This document shows, piece after piece, positions 1-7,432 of a stretch of DNA of 64,000 nucleotides. Source of the stretch: Sporosarcina sp. Te-1 (GTDB lineage Bacteria; Bacillota; Bacilli; Bacillales_A; Planococcaceae); NCBI RefSeq assembly GCF_017498505.1, contig NZ_CP071798.1, positions 124,001 through 188,000 of the forward strand, written 5' to 3'. The notes below the pieces were generated by a model. The model saw only the letters and a list, made by a program, of their open reading frames with translations. It had not been told where the DNA came from and made no database searches. Numbering within the stretch: the stretch's first letter is position 1; the number at the start of each line of letters is the position of its first letter. The translations under genes and the position numbers were made by a program.

Positions 1-202
1 AACCGGGATCGAACGTATGATCATCCAGTGTCAAACCTGTTTCGCCGGTGACCGGAATATTATGGACCGGCGATTTAACTGTTGATTCATCAATGGAAAG
101 ACCAAGAAGATCAGCATACCACTTGACAGATGTCTTTAGATCGCTGACATGGATAAACACATTATTGATTTTGCAGGCAATGGGTGAGACTTTCACGTTC
201 AT
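1..202 (-). CDS. VOC (glyoxalase-like) family protein, N-terminal fragment
   Basis: Sixty-seven codons of a gene that runs out of the left edge of the window. The product begins MNVKVSPIACKINNVFIHV and continues with SDLKTSVKWYADLLGLS (residues about 20-36), the DLxxSxxWYxxxLG signature of the first beta-alpha-beta module in vicinal-oxygen-chelate proteins (glyoxalase, dioxygenase and antibiotic-binding relatives). The ATG at 202 is preceded on the minus strand by AAAGGCGG at good spacing. Metal ligands and the second half of the fold lie outside the window, so the substrate cannot be named. Confidence 0.8.
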   Translation of the reverse strand, partial: MNVKVSPIACKINNVFIHVSDLKTSVKWYADLLGLSIDESTVKSPVHNIPVTGETGLTLDDHTFDPG

Positions 203-355
203 GATAAGTACCGCCTTTCGTTTGGATTGTGATTAGAATTCGACGGGACTTTATTGATTTCCTCTATAATTTTACTATGGCTATCCTTTCTCACCGATAT
301 GACTTCCGTTGAATATAATATGTACTGACCCAAGTATGAAAAGTGGAGTGGTACA

Positions 356-616
356 GTGTATCAGTATAATGGGTATCTAATGCCGATAATTGCAAAGCAG
401 CCCATGAATTGCTATAGCAAAGCGCAGGTTGAATTATGGAATAAAAACCGGCTTCTCTGGGAGCAACATGTCACGTGGACTCGGATGGCGATTACTGCAA
501 TTGTCTTCAAACTACCTGATTTACAATTTGTACTCGCTCGCCTGTTGCGCAATGCAACGGACATGGGTAACGCTTTGAAACCGTTCAGCAGTATTAGGAG
601 AGTAGGACTGGCGTAA
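356..616 (+). pseudogene. Truncated remnant of a small conserved Bacillales protein
   Basis: An 86-codon frame opening with GTG after GTGGAG. The middle part, with LLWEQHVTWTRMAI and LARLLRNATDMGNALKPF, resembles a family of roughly 170-200 residue Bacillaceae proteins (recalled from memory, often labelled 'acetylglutamate kinase' without good reason). The match stops after the PF motif, where the family normally continues with YG and an alpha-helical second half. Here the frame ends in an unrelated tail (SSIRRVGLA) and the next 170 bases have stops in all forward frames. I read it as a decayed or truncated copy; a short functional variant cannot be excluded. Confidence 0.45.
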
Positions 617-821
617 TTTCACCGTATTAGAAAGTGGATGAGCCAAAAATGGATTCCTCTGCTGTTGAAAACTCTCGCATCTGTAGTTGAGGCCAATAGG
701 AAGTAGGTCAGGTATCAGTTGCTGATTGAGCGTGACTTCTTGCAGAATAAAGCGCTCTCAATCAGGTTGACGAAATATAGTTTTATGCTTTTTAGTGGCT
801 TTTTTATATGAAGCAATAAAA

Positions 822-867
822 GAAAAAATCCTTGAAATCTTGTTATTACAAGGTTTCAAGGATTTTA
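822..867 (-). terminator. Intrinsic terminator of rpsD
   Basis: On the minus strand an AAATCCTTGAAA/TTTCAAGGATTT stem with a short loop is followed by a T-rich run (TTTTTTCTTTTATT). It lies 27 bases beyond the rpsD stop codon. Confidence 0.85.
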
Positions 868-893
868 ACATGTCACTTAGAGAAGTGACTTTA

Positions 894-1496
894 TTAACGA
901 GAGTAGAATTCAACGATAAGTGCTTCGTTGATTTCAGCAGCAAGTTCGCTGCGTTCAGGCATGCGGACGAATTGACCAACTTTGTTGTCAGCATCGAAAG
1001 AAACGTAGTCAGGAACATAGCTGTTCACTTCAAGCGCTTCGTTTACTGCTGTAAGGTTTTGGGATTTCTCGCGAAGAGAGATCTCTTGACCAGGTTTTAC
1101 GCTGTAGGATGGGATGTCAACGCGTTTGCCGTCAACAAGGATGTGTCCGTGGTTGACAAGTTGGCGTGCTGCACGACGTGTGCGTGCAAGACCCAAGCGG
1201 TATACTAGGTTGTCAAGGCGAGTTTCAAGAAGGATCATGAAGTTTTCACCGTGTTTACCTTGCATTTTAGCAGCTTTGTTAAAGATCGTTTTGAATTGGC
1301 GCTCGTTTACGCCGTACATGAAACGAAGTTTTTGTTTTTCTTGTAATTGCAATCCGTATTCGGATAGTTTCTTACGTTGGTTAGGACCGTGTTGTCCTGG
1401 TGCGTAAGGGCGTTTTTCAATTTCTTTCCCAGTTCCGCTTAGCGAAATGCCAAGACGACGGGACAGTTTCCATGATGGACCTGTATAACGAGCCAT
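894..1496 (-). CDS. rpsD: 30S ribosomal protein S4
   Basis: A 200-residue protein, the usual Bacillus S4 length. It opens [19 protein letters not shown], carries the basic N-terminal domain, and has the S4 RNA-binding domain at about residues 91-155 ([19 protein letters not shown], then [18 protein letters not shown]). S4 nucleates assembly of the 30S body by binding 16S rRNA and in Bacillus represses its own mRNA. The ATG is preceded by AGGAGGAG on the minus strand. The gene is monocistronic, with its own promoter, leader and terminator, and is divergent from dgcP. The N-terminus has no zinc-binding cysteine set, so this is the zinc-free form. Confidence 0.98.
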   Translation of the reverse strand: MARYTGPSWKLSRRLGISLSGTGKEIEKRPYAPGQHGPNQRKKLSEYGLQLQEKQKLRFMYGVNERQFKTIFNKAAKMQGKHGENFMILLETRLDNLVYRLGLARTRRAARQLVNHGHILVDGKRVDIPSYSVKPGQEISLREKSQNLTAVNEALEVNSYVPDYVSFDADNKVGQFVRMPERSELAAEINEALIVEFYSR

Positions 1497-1678
1497 GAGA
1501 GACTCCTCCTCTAATTGGTTTTATTTTGTTGTAAAATAAGAACCAGAAGTGTTCATGCCGCACGCCATTCTATTATCTTGCATCCTCGCCTCAGCAGCCT
1601 TAAGGTTACTCGATGCACCTTCAAAAAGGAATAGACTGGACAATCCGGAACACACTACTGCTGCGACTATTTTACACA
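1497..1678 (-). promoter_or_regulatory. rpsD 5' leader, probable S4 autoregulatory RNA
   Basis: About 180 transcribed bases separate the predicted start site (near 1678) from the rpsD ATG. The minus-strand RNA contains GAGTAACCTTAAGG followed by GCTGCTGAGGCGAGGATGC, a block I recall as typical of Bacillus rpsD leaders, which fold into an S4-binding structure. Function is inferred from the family; no covariance search was possible. Confidence 0.6.
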
Positions 1679-1684
1679 AGTTCC

Positions 1685-1713
1685 ATCATACCGTTCCGGC
1701 TTCCATCAGTCAA
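1685..1713 (-). promoter_or_regulatory. Sigma-A promoter of rpsD
   Basis: On the minus strand, TTGACT (complement of 1708-1713), a 17-base spacer and TATGAT (complement of 1685-1690). Each hexamer matches 5 of 6 consensus bases. Transcription would begin near 1678 and run through the S4 leader. Confidence 0.75.
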
Positions 1714-1835
1714 GCAAATTCTCGTGACATACGAAGATTGTCGCAATTTATTAATGGCATTTATAGGTGGGATGCATTACTATGGAAGAAAGACAAAAAC
1801 GGTACGTTTACGATTGTAGCAGGGGTGACATCGGT

Positions 1836-3698
1836 ATGAATCATCAGACGATCTTATATGAATTGAAATGCGGACTTTTTGATCTAAGTGCCAGTTCAAT
1901 GGAAGGGTTTCCATTGGAACGGACTTTTGAAGCATTGCAATGTCTGTTTTCGTCCCATTTTGGAATTGAACAAGCTGATTTCCTCTTGTATGAAAGCAAC
2001 CGGTTTCTGCCGGTCAGCAAGCATGGGAAAGAGACGACGGAGTCACTATTGTCCAACTACATCGACAGTCGGGAACTTTTTAATGATCAAGAATTCATCG
2101 TGCAAATTACAGAACGGGGATATGGATTTGCGGATGATTATCTCATTTTTCGGAACAAGGAATTGGATCCATTAGGAGCCATTCTTTTCCGGTCTACAGA
2201 GCAATGGCACTCGTTTGCCTCGACCCCCTTATTGCATGAACTAAAAAAGGCGGTAAGTGTTTTTATTGACCAAGTGGTGAGCCAGCATTCTCTGAAAGAA
2301 AAGGAGAAAAATTACCGCAAGCTGTTTGAAGTGACGGAACTCTTCAATTCGACTATGGACAGCGCGGTCATTTTGGACGGCGTTGTCAAAGCGGTCACTG
2401 AATCCTTCCCTTCTTTTCATGTGGATCTGTTATTATCGCATGAACAGAAAGGGAAGTCTCTGTCCTATCGATTGTTTGATTACTTAAACGAACGAGCCTC
2501 CGCGGTAGACGCATTCCTATCAGGAGAGCTGACGATCGAGCACGCAGCAGATTTGTCACGCAGCATTTTGAATGTACCCATTAAAGGGCGTCAAGGCATT
2601 TATGGCGTCCTCCAAATCAACGCCCCCGAAGGCACAGAGTTTTCTACGATGCAAAAAAGCTTTGTACGTATGATTTCCAATGTAGCCGGCAATGGATTGG
2701 AGAATGCTTCGTTATATGACCAGTCCCATCGTCTAGTGGAGGACTTGCAGCTGGTCAATGAAGTATCGAGGAATCTGAATAGTAATCTTGAGATGAATGA
2801 CATGCTTCGGTTCCTGAAGCAACAGCTGGTCAAAGCGTTTCAACCGATGGAAATCGCCTTTGCATTTTATCAGGAGAACGGAGAGTATGAAATCTCATCA
2901 GTCAGTTCCCCCTTCTTTTTTGAATTAGGAGGAGCCGATTATTTAGAGTTTGCCTCCACCCGTCTACAAGGAGGGGCCGAGTCGGTTTTTGAGGCGAATA
3001 TCCATCATGCAGTAAAGGATCCAGTACGGTTTCCCTTCAAATCGCTCGTTTCAATGCCAATTACCCATCAGAAGGAAATGACGGGGTTTGTTTTGCTGCT
3101 GCATAAGGAAGAATACTTCTTTTCTTTCGATAGTTTCAAATTGATGAGATCCTTAATCGGCCATTCCTCTCTGGCGATTTCCAACTCTCAGCTGCGGGAT
3201 AAATTGCAAGAGTTAGTCGATAAGGACAATCTGACCAAATTGTTCACTAGAAGCTACTTGGACAACTATATGAAAAAAGCGATGGAGAATAACGAATCCG
3301 GGGTATTCATTCTCATCGATGTGGATAATTTCAAAATGGTCAATGACACGTATGGACATGCGGTCGGGGACCAGGTGTTGAAGCAAATTTCCGATATCAT
3401 CATGGAAGCCGTGAAAGGGAGAGGGATTGCTTGCAGGTGGGGTGGTGAAGAAATTGCTATATTTCTTCCTTCTCTCGCGAAACAAAAGGGAGTCGAGTTT
3501 GCCAGAGAGCTGGTCGCTCTCGTTCCGGAATCCACAGATCCGAAGGTTACAATTTCTGTCGGCATGAACAATTGGTCTCTCCACCAAAAGACATCATTTA
3601 AAGAATTATTCCATCATACGGATCAGGCGCTCTACAAAGCGAAAAATACTGGGAAGAACCAACTTGTTGTACACGGCGGCTTCCTGACACAAGTATGA
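1836..3698 (+). CDS. dgcP: Diguanylate cyclase with GAF-type sensor domains (DgcP/YtrP-like)
   Basis: A soluble protein of 620 residues that should make cyclic di-GMP from two GTP. About 450 N-terminal residues look like two GAF-type sensory modules (one around residues 160-280, one around 310-430) joined by helical linkers. The GGDEF domain follows, with DVDNFKMVNDTYGHAVGD and a GGEEI active-site loop near residue 536; GGEEF/GGEEI variants are active in this family. The inhibitory I-site RxxD just upstream reads RGIA, so product inhibition through that site is not expected. The frame is open upstream to 1767, but ATG 1836 has AGGGGTGA at 7 bases and is preferred. Divergent from rpsD, as ytrP is in B. 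subtilis. Confidence 0.88.
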   Translation: MNHQTILYELKCGLFDLSASSMEGFPLERTFEALQCLFSSHFGIEQADFLLYESNRFLPVSKHGKETTESLLSNYIDSRELFNDQEFIVQITERGYGFADDYLIFRNKELDPLGAILFRSTEQWHSFASTPLLHELKKAVSVFIDQVVSQHSLKEKEKNYRKLFEVTELFNSTMDSAVILDGVVKAVTESFPSFHVDLLLSHEQKGKSLSYRLFDYLNERASAVDAFLSGELTIEHAADLSRSILNVPIKGRQGIYGVLQINAPEGTEFSTMQKSFVRMISNVAGNGLENASLYDQSHRLVEDLQLVNEVSRNLNSNLEMNDMLRFLKQQLVKAFQPMEIAFAFYQENGEYEISSVSSPFFFELGGADYLEFASTRLQGGAESVFEANIHHAVKDPVRFPFKSLVSMPITHQKEMTGFVLLLHKEEYFFSFDSFKLMRSLIGHSSLAISNSQLRDKLQELVDKDNLTKLFTRSYLDNYMKKAMENNESGVFILIDVDNFKMVNDTYGHAVGDQVLKQISDIIMEAVKGRGIACRWGGEEIAIFLPSLAKQKGVEFARELVALVPESTDPKVTISVGMNNWSLHQKTSFKELFHHTDQALYKAKNTGKNQLVVHGGFLTQV

Positions 3699-3733
3699 GT
3701 GTTTAAGCCTTATAGTTCTGCGTGTATTGCCTA

Positions 3734-3777
3734 GGCAGGAAGACGCCCGATTTGAATAAATTCTTCTTGCCTTTTAA
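3734..3777 (+). terminator. Terminator of dgcP
   Basis: GGCAGGAAG (3734-3742) pairs with CTTCTTGCC (3763-3771) apart from one mismatch and is followed by TTTT. The loop is 20 bases, so the hairpin is only moderately strong. Confidence 0.5.
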
Positions 3778-3889
3778 TTGGATGGTAGGTAGTGGGAAAA
3801 CGAAGATTTCTTACTATTGATAATATTGATGACTAGATTAGAATTAGGTTTAGCGCCAAAAGGAGAGGAGCAACCGGGGATGGTGTAGC

Positions 3890-4294
3890 ATGATCAAACG
3901 GAAAAAGGGGGAGTTATGGTTTGATGCGGAAGGTAGTTATGGTTTTTTTTTGTTCCTATTGACGGCATGCGGGCAGACGGCAGGCAGTGATGGAGAATGG
4001 ATCAAAAATGACATCACGGAACCAGAATTGTCCGAGTTGCAACGTCAATATGATGCTGGGCATCGTGCAGGTCTGAATGATCCGGTCCAAGTAGCCCGGG
4101 AATTTATCGACTCGCTTAAAGGGATCGAGGTCGATGAGTCTGGGGAATCTACAATAGAGGAGCGGACTGATCACACGCAGTTGGCGGTCTATCCTTTGAC
4201 AAATGGCCAATCGATTGAACTAGAACTTGTTCATCCAGGTGATGGCGAAGAAGGCATTTTTTACGTGAAGCGATATCGATTCATTACGAAATGA
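3890..4294 (+). CDS. Putative small lipoprotein, possible frameshift in signal peptide
   Basis: A 134-codon frame of unknown function. The mature part after LLTAC is acidic and hydrophilic and ends in VKRYRFITK. LLTACG at about residues 23-28 is a good lipobox, but the hydrophobic segment before it in this frame is only about seven residues and is preceded by a charged, atypical N-region. A second ATG at 3924, one base out of phase, has GGGGGA 11 bases upstream and would encode MRKVVMV followed by FLFLLTACG if the T9 run at 3943-3951 were one base shorter. That gives a textbook lipoprotein signal, so the start drawn here may be wrong. The stop lies 16 bases before the next gene's start, so the pair is probably cotranscribed. 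Confidence 0.55.
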   Translation: MIKRKKGELWFDAEGSYGFFLFLLTACGQTAGSDGEWIKNDITEPELSELQRQYDAGHRAGLNDPVQVAREFIDSLKGIEVDESGESTIEERTDHTQLAVYPLTNGQSIELELVHPGDGEEGIFYVKRYRFITK

Positions 4295-4310
4295 AAAAAG
4301 GAGCTTGGTA

Positions 4311-5273
4311 TTGATAAAACGAGTATGTCTGACTTTACTGTTTGTCCTGTCCATTATGGTAAGCGGGTTTTCGGTAAATGAAGTGCTAGCGGATGGCAGC
4401 ATCGATTTTAGATCCGATAACCCGTTGTATGATGATAAGGAAGTCTTGAATTATCTTCTGTGGACAATGGATGAGAAGTTGGAGAAAGATGTAGAGAAGT
4501 TGAAGGATGACTTGAACTTATCCGATGAAGAAATGGACTTTCTGAAAGACTGGGGATTGAAAGAAAGATCCATGGTAATCGAGAGTTTGAATCAGGTCTC
4601 TCCGCAAGATCAGGAAGATGCGGCGATCTTTAATCGTATTGCGGGAGATGTCTTCGCTTCACGAAACCAAGCTTTACAGGAATTTTTCGGGGACAGATAT
4701 TCATCGCTGGAAGAGTGGATATCTGCATGGTGGAAGGAAGAGATTGACTATCGAAATCAATGGCTGGCAGCTCGAACTGACGTCAATGCAGGGATAGATC
4801 GGGTTTCAGGCATCTTTGCCACACAATACAATCCAAATACAAGTGGTGCGTATGAAGTGGCTCTGCCGGATAAATACGTCAAGTTCGCAAATTTAGGATG
4901 GGTATCGAATATTCCATCGAATTTGCGTTCCATCTATGGCAAACCTCCGTATGTAGTAAATGTATACAATCCGGCAACGGGCAGGTCCGTTCGCAGTGTG
5001 AAAGTGGATGAAGTCGGGCCGTGGAATACGGACGATAACTATTGGGATGCGAAGAGCGGCACAAATCCTCGCAGGAAATTCGCAGATTTGCCATTAGGTA
5101 CCCCGCAAGCCTATGCGGCCTATACGAACGGGCATAATGGAGGGAAGGATCAAAGCGGGCGGAAGGTCCTGAATCCAGCCGGAATTGATCTCACTCCGCG
5201 GGTTGCGACAGATCTGGGATTGAAAAGCTTGCAGAATGCTTGGATTGATGTGAGATACGAATACTTGCCGTAA
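4311..5273 (+). CDS. Secreted protein of unknown function with a DPBB-like C-terminal part
   Basis: A 320-residue exported protein. TTG at 4311 is chosen because AAAGGAG ends 8 bases upstream; another in-frame TTG at 4305 is too close. The N-terminus MIKRVCLTLLFVLSIMVSG is a signal peptide with probable cleavage after VLA (about residue 27). An acidic helical region follows (residues 28-160). The C-terminal 140 residues contain VVNVYNPATG, VDEVGPWNTDDNYWD, a glycine-rich NGHNGGKD and NPAGIDLTPRVATDLGL before WIDVRYEY. VDEVGPWN and GIDL recall the double-psi beta-barrel of RlpA/expansin-like cell-wall proteins. I do not recognise a named family; a cell-wall role is inference. Probably in one unit with the lipoprotein before it. 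Confidence 0.75.
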   Translation: MIKRVCLTLLFVLSIMVSGFSVNEVLADGSIDFRSDNPLYDDKEVLNYLLWTMDEKLEKDVEKLKDDLNLSDEEMDFLKDWGLKERSMVIESLNQVSPQDQEDAAIFNRIAGDVFASRNQALQEFFGDRYSSLEEWISAWWKEEIDYRNQWLAARTDVNAGIDRVSGIFATQYNPNTSGAYEVALPDKYVKFANLGWVSNIPSNLRSIYGKPPYVVNVYNPATGRSVRSVKVDEVGPWNTDDNYWDAKSGTNPRRKFADLPLGTPQAYAAYTNGHNGGKDQSGRKVLNPAGIDLTPRVATDLGLKSLQNAWIDVRYEYLP

Positions 5274-5287
5274 AATATATAAGATTC

Positions 5288-5339
5288 GGGGCTGTCCAGA
5301 AAGTCGAAAATAATTGACTTTCTGTCTAGCCCCTTTTTT
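5288..5339 (+). terminator. Terminator hairpin at the left end of the IS element
   Basis: GGGGCT..CAGAAAGTC pairs with GACTTTCTG...AGCCCC and is followed by six T. It would stop transcripts entering from the DPBB-like gene before they reach the transposase, and also serves as that gene's terminator. Confidence 0.8.
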
Positions 5340-5365
5340 CGTATTAAATTTACAGAACGGCCAAC

Positions 5366-5488
5366 GGATTTCCGTTCCGAGCGGACGCTTTCCGCGGGCA
5401 CGGCTTCAGCCGCTTCCCTCGCTACGCTCAGTCCAGGGTCTTCAGCTCGCGCTGTTCCCGCTGGAGTCGCCGCTCTGCACTCCAATCC
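5366..5488. repeat. GC-rich repeat within the IS left region
   Basis: A 123-base block much richer in GC than its surroundings. It starts with GGATTTCCGTTCCGAGCGG and ends in the imperfect inverse, CCGCTCTGCACTCCAATCC (14 of 19 positions complementary). The inner part includes GGACGCTTTCCGCGGGC and CTGGAGTCGCCGCTC. I recall near-identical GC-rich blocks scattered in intergenic DNA of several Bacillales, so it may be a repeat captured by the IS. It has no convincing coding frame. Confidence 0.6.
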
Positions 5489-5517
5489 AGATATTTTCCT
5501 CTACCAAAAAAGCACAC

Positions 5518-5580
5518 AAAAAATCGTCCAATCTGGTAAAATGAAGTCACCACAACCCATTTTAGAAAGGACGATTTTTT
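5518..5580 (+). promoter_or_regulatory. Inverted repeat that can sequester the transposase RBS
   Basis: AAAAAATCGTCC (5518-5529) is the perfect 12-base complement of GGACGATTTTTT (5569-5580), which ends directly before the transposase ATG and includes the GG of the only Shine-Dalgarno (AAAGGA). In RNA the pairing would close a 39-base loop and hide the ribosome site. This is consistent with the low-translation control seen in many IS elements; function here is inferred. Confidence 0.65.
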
Positions 5581-7374
5581 ATGTGCAATCCGAAGATTAC
5601 TACTCCACATTATACCACAGAATTTCCATTAGCCATAGAGGAAATGAAGGCAAGCCCCGTTTCCAAGCGACGTTTCTCTCCGACATTCAAACCTTACAAT
5701 AATCGGCAGGGATTTGCCATCTTCGATGTGCAGGAGCTGATTCCGGAAAACCATATAGCCCGAGTAGTCGATGAAATGGTTGAGGCCATCCCAGATGAAC
5801 GGCTTTATACATATTATACAGGTGGGGGGCGAAGCTCCTATCATCCCAAGATGATGCTGAAAGTCATTCTCTATGCCTACTCTCAGAAAATCTATTCATG
5901 CCGTGGCATCGAGAAAATGATCACGGAGAACCTGCCGGCCATGTGGCTTGCGGCAATGGAGAGGCCGGATTTTCGTACCCTTAACGATTTCAGAGGCATC
6001 CGCATGAAGGCGATGATGGATGAATTATTTGAAACAATGATTTTGAAACTGATCGAAGAAGGTTATATCACCATGGAGAACTACTTTTTGGATGGTACCA
6101 AGATTGAAGCCAATGCCAATAAGTATTCTTTCGTATGGAAAAAATCGACGCTTCGCTTTGAAGAGAAATTAAAGGAGAAGATCCGGACAACCCTAGCGAA
6201 TATACAAGAGATTGCCCAGGCCGAGGGCCTGGAACTTGGGTCACTTCCAGAGGATGAGGCGGAACCCGGACAGTTGGCCGACTTGGCCGCACAACTGGAA
6301 GAACAAGCAGAGTTATTGACCAAGGAAATGGAAGGGACAAAAGAGATGCCTACCCGAAAGGTCCTCCGCACAAAACGCAGCGTATTACGGAAATCGGTAA
6401 AACGAATCCGCCAGGACTTTCTGCCGCGAATGGAAAAATACGCACAGCACCATGCCACATTTGGAGACCGCAACAGTTTTTCGAAAACAGACCCGGACGC
6501 CACCTTCATGCGCATGAAAGAGGACCATATGAAAAATGGCCAACTGAAACCCGGCTATAACATACAGATGGCAACCGAGAATCAGTTCATTCTCTACTAC
6601 ACCATGCATCAGCGACCGACAGATACACGCTGTTTCATTCCTCATCTGGAGAAGTTGGCGAAATCTAATTTGCCGTTGCCCAAAAGGGTGATTGCGGACG
6701 CAGGCTACGGAAGTGAAGAGAATTATCTCTATGCGCTTGGGGAGGAAAAAGAGCCGTGCTTCGAATTCTTGATTCCCTACGGGACCTATATTAAAGAACA
6801 GACGCGCAAATACAAAAATGACATTCGGAACGCCAAGAACTGGAAGTACGAGGAACAGTATGACCGCTTCATCTGTCCAAACGGGCGGCACGTCAATTTC
6901 AAGAACTACCAGAACAAGAAGAATGCCTCTGGGCATGTGCAAAGCTACAAGATCTATGAATGTGAAGACTGTTCGGATTGTCCGCTGAAGGCATTGTGCA
7001 CGAAGGCGAAGGGGAACCGGCAGGTTCACTGGAACACGATATTTGAAGAAATGAAGGCAAAGGCAAAAGAGGCCCTTGAATGTGAAGAGAACACAGGCAT
7101 CTACGCTCGAAGAAAGATCGAGGTAGAAAGTGTGTTCGGTCACATCAAGGGCAATCGGTCGTTCCGCAGGTTTTCACTGCGGGGACTTAATAAAGTGCAC
7201 ACGGAGTTCGGGATTGTGGCCTTGGCCCACAACCTGCTGAAAGTGGCGGGCATCCGCCAGCTGCTTTCACTGGTTGACGAAAAAATTGGTGGAGAAAGAC
7301 AAGGCGTCTTCCTCCACCAATTTTATTTTCGGGACTTATTAGACAGCCCCTTTTTCTTTTTCAAGGCAGAGTAG
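5581..7374 (+). CDS. IS1182-family transposase (DDE type)
   Basis: A full-length transposase of 597 residues. The N-terminal domain (residues 30-150) has the family pattern IPENHIARVVDEMVEAIP, YHPKMMLKVILYAYSQKIYS and RPDFRTLNDFR. The first catalytic Asp region is YFLDGTKIEANANKYSFVWKKS cut short here (about residues 167-185). A coiled-coil insertion follows (190-280), then the central core with VIADAGYGSEENY and a Cys-rich segment CEDCSDCPLKALC (about 460-472), and IEVESVFGHIKGN with the last acidic residue (about 510). The frame is intact. Oddly it does not stop inside the element: it reads through the right terminal repeat and takes its last eight or so residues (FFFFKAE) and the TAG from flanking DNA. 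Confidence 0.93.
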   Translation: MCNPKITTPHYTTEFPLAIEEMKASPVSKRRFSPTFKPYNNRQGFAIFDVQELIPENHIARVVDEMVEAIPDERLYTYYTGGGRSSYHPKMMLKVILYAYSQKIYSCRGIEKMITENLPAMWLAAMERPDFRTLNDFRGIRMKAMMDELFETMILKLIEEGYITMENYFLDGTKIEANANKYSFVWKKSTLRFEEKLKEKIRTTLANIQEIAQAEGLELGSLPEDEAEPGQLADLAAQLEEQAELLTKEMEGTKEMPTRKVLRTKRSVLRKSVKRIRQDFLPRMEKYAQHHATFGDRNSFSKTDPDATFMRMKEDHMKNGQLKPGYNIQMATENQFILYYTMHQRPTDTRCFIPHLEKLAKSNLPLPKRVIADAGYGSEENYLYALGEEKEPCFEFLIPYGTYIKEQTRKYKNDIRNAKNWKYEEQYDRFICPNGRHVNFKNYQNKKNASGHVQSYKIYECEDCSDCPLKALCTKAKGNRQVHWNTIFEEMKAKAKEALECEENTGIYARRKIEVESVFGHIKGNRSFRRFSLRGLNKVHTEFGIVALAHNLLKVAGIRQLLSLVDEKIGGERQGVFLHQFYFRDLLDSPFFFFKAE

Positions 7375-7432
7375 TATAATAGAGAAAGGGGAATGTAAGC
7401 GATTTCATTTCAAACGAAAGGTGGAACGCAAT

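Larger units (their letters stand above)
5288..7350 (+). mobile_element. IS1182-family insertion sequence, about 2.06 kb
   Basis: A single transposase gene lies between imperfect terminal inverted repeats. The left end reads GGGGCTGTCCAGAAAGTC then GAAAATAA (5288-5313). The right end, complemented, reads GGGGCTGTCTAATAAGTC, CC, GAAAATAA (7350 back to 7323). I see no clear target duplication (left flank ...AAGATTC, right flank TTTTTC...). The exact ends are uncertain because the left end is also a terminator hairpin. The element sits between the DPBB-like gene and methionine gamma-lyase, both co-oriented with it. Confidence 0.85.

Noticed and set aside
5150..5485. 111-codon minus-strand frame across the IS left end
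   Set aside because: It crosses the terminal inverted repeat, the terminator hairpin and the GC-rich repeat; there is no ribosome site or family resemblance.
6385..7143. 252-codon frame on the minus strand inside the transposase
   Set aside because: It is the antisense shadow of a well-conserved transposase frame, has no ribosome site and its composition (Phe/Val/Leu/Arg-rich) is that of a reversed coding strand.
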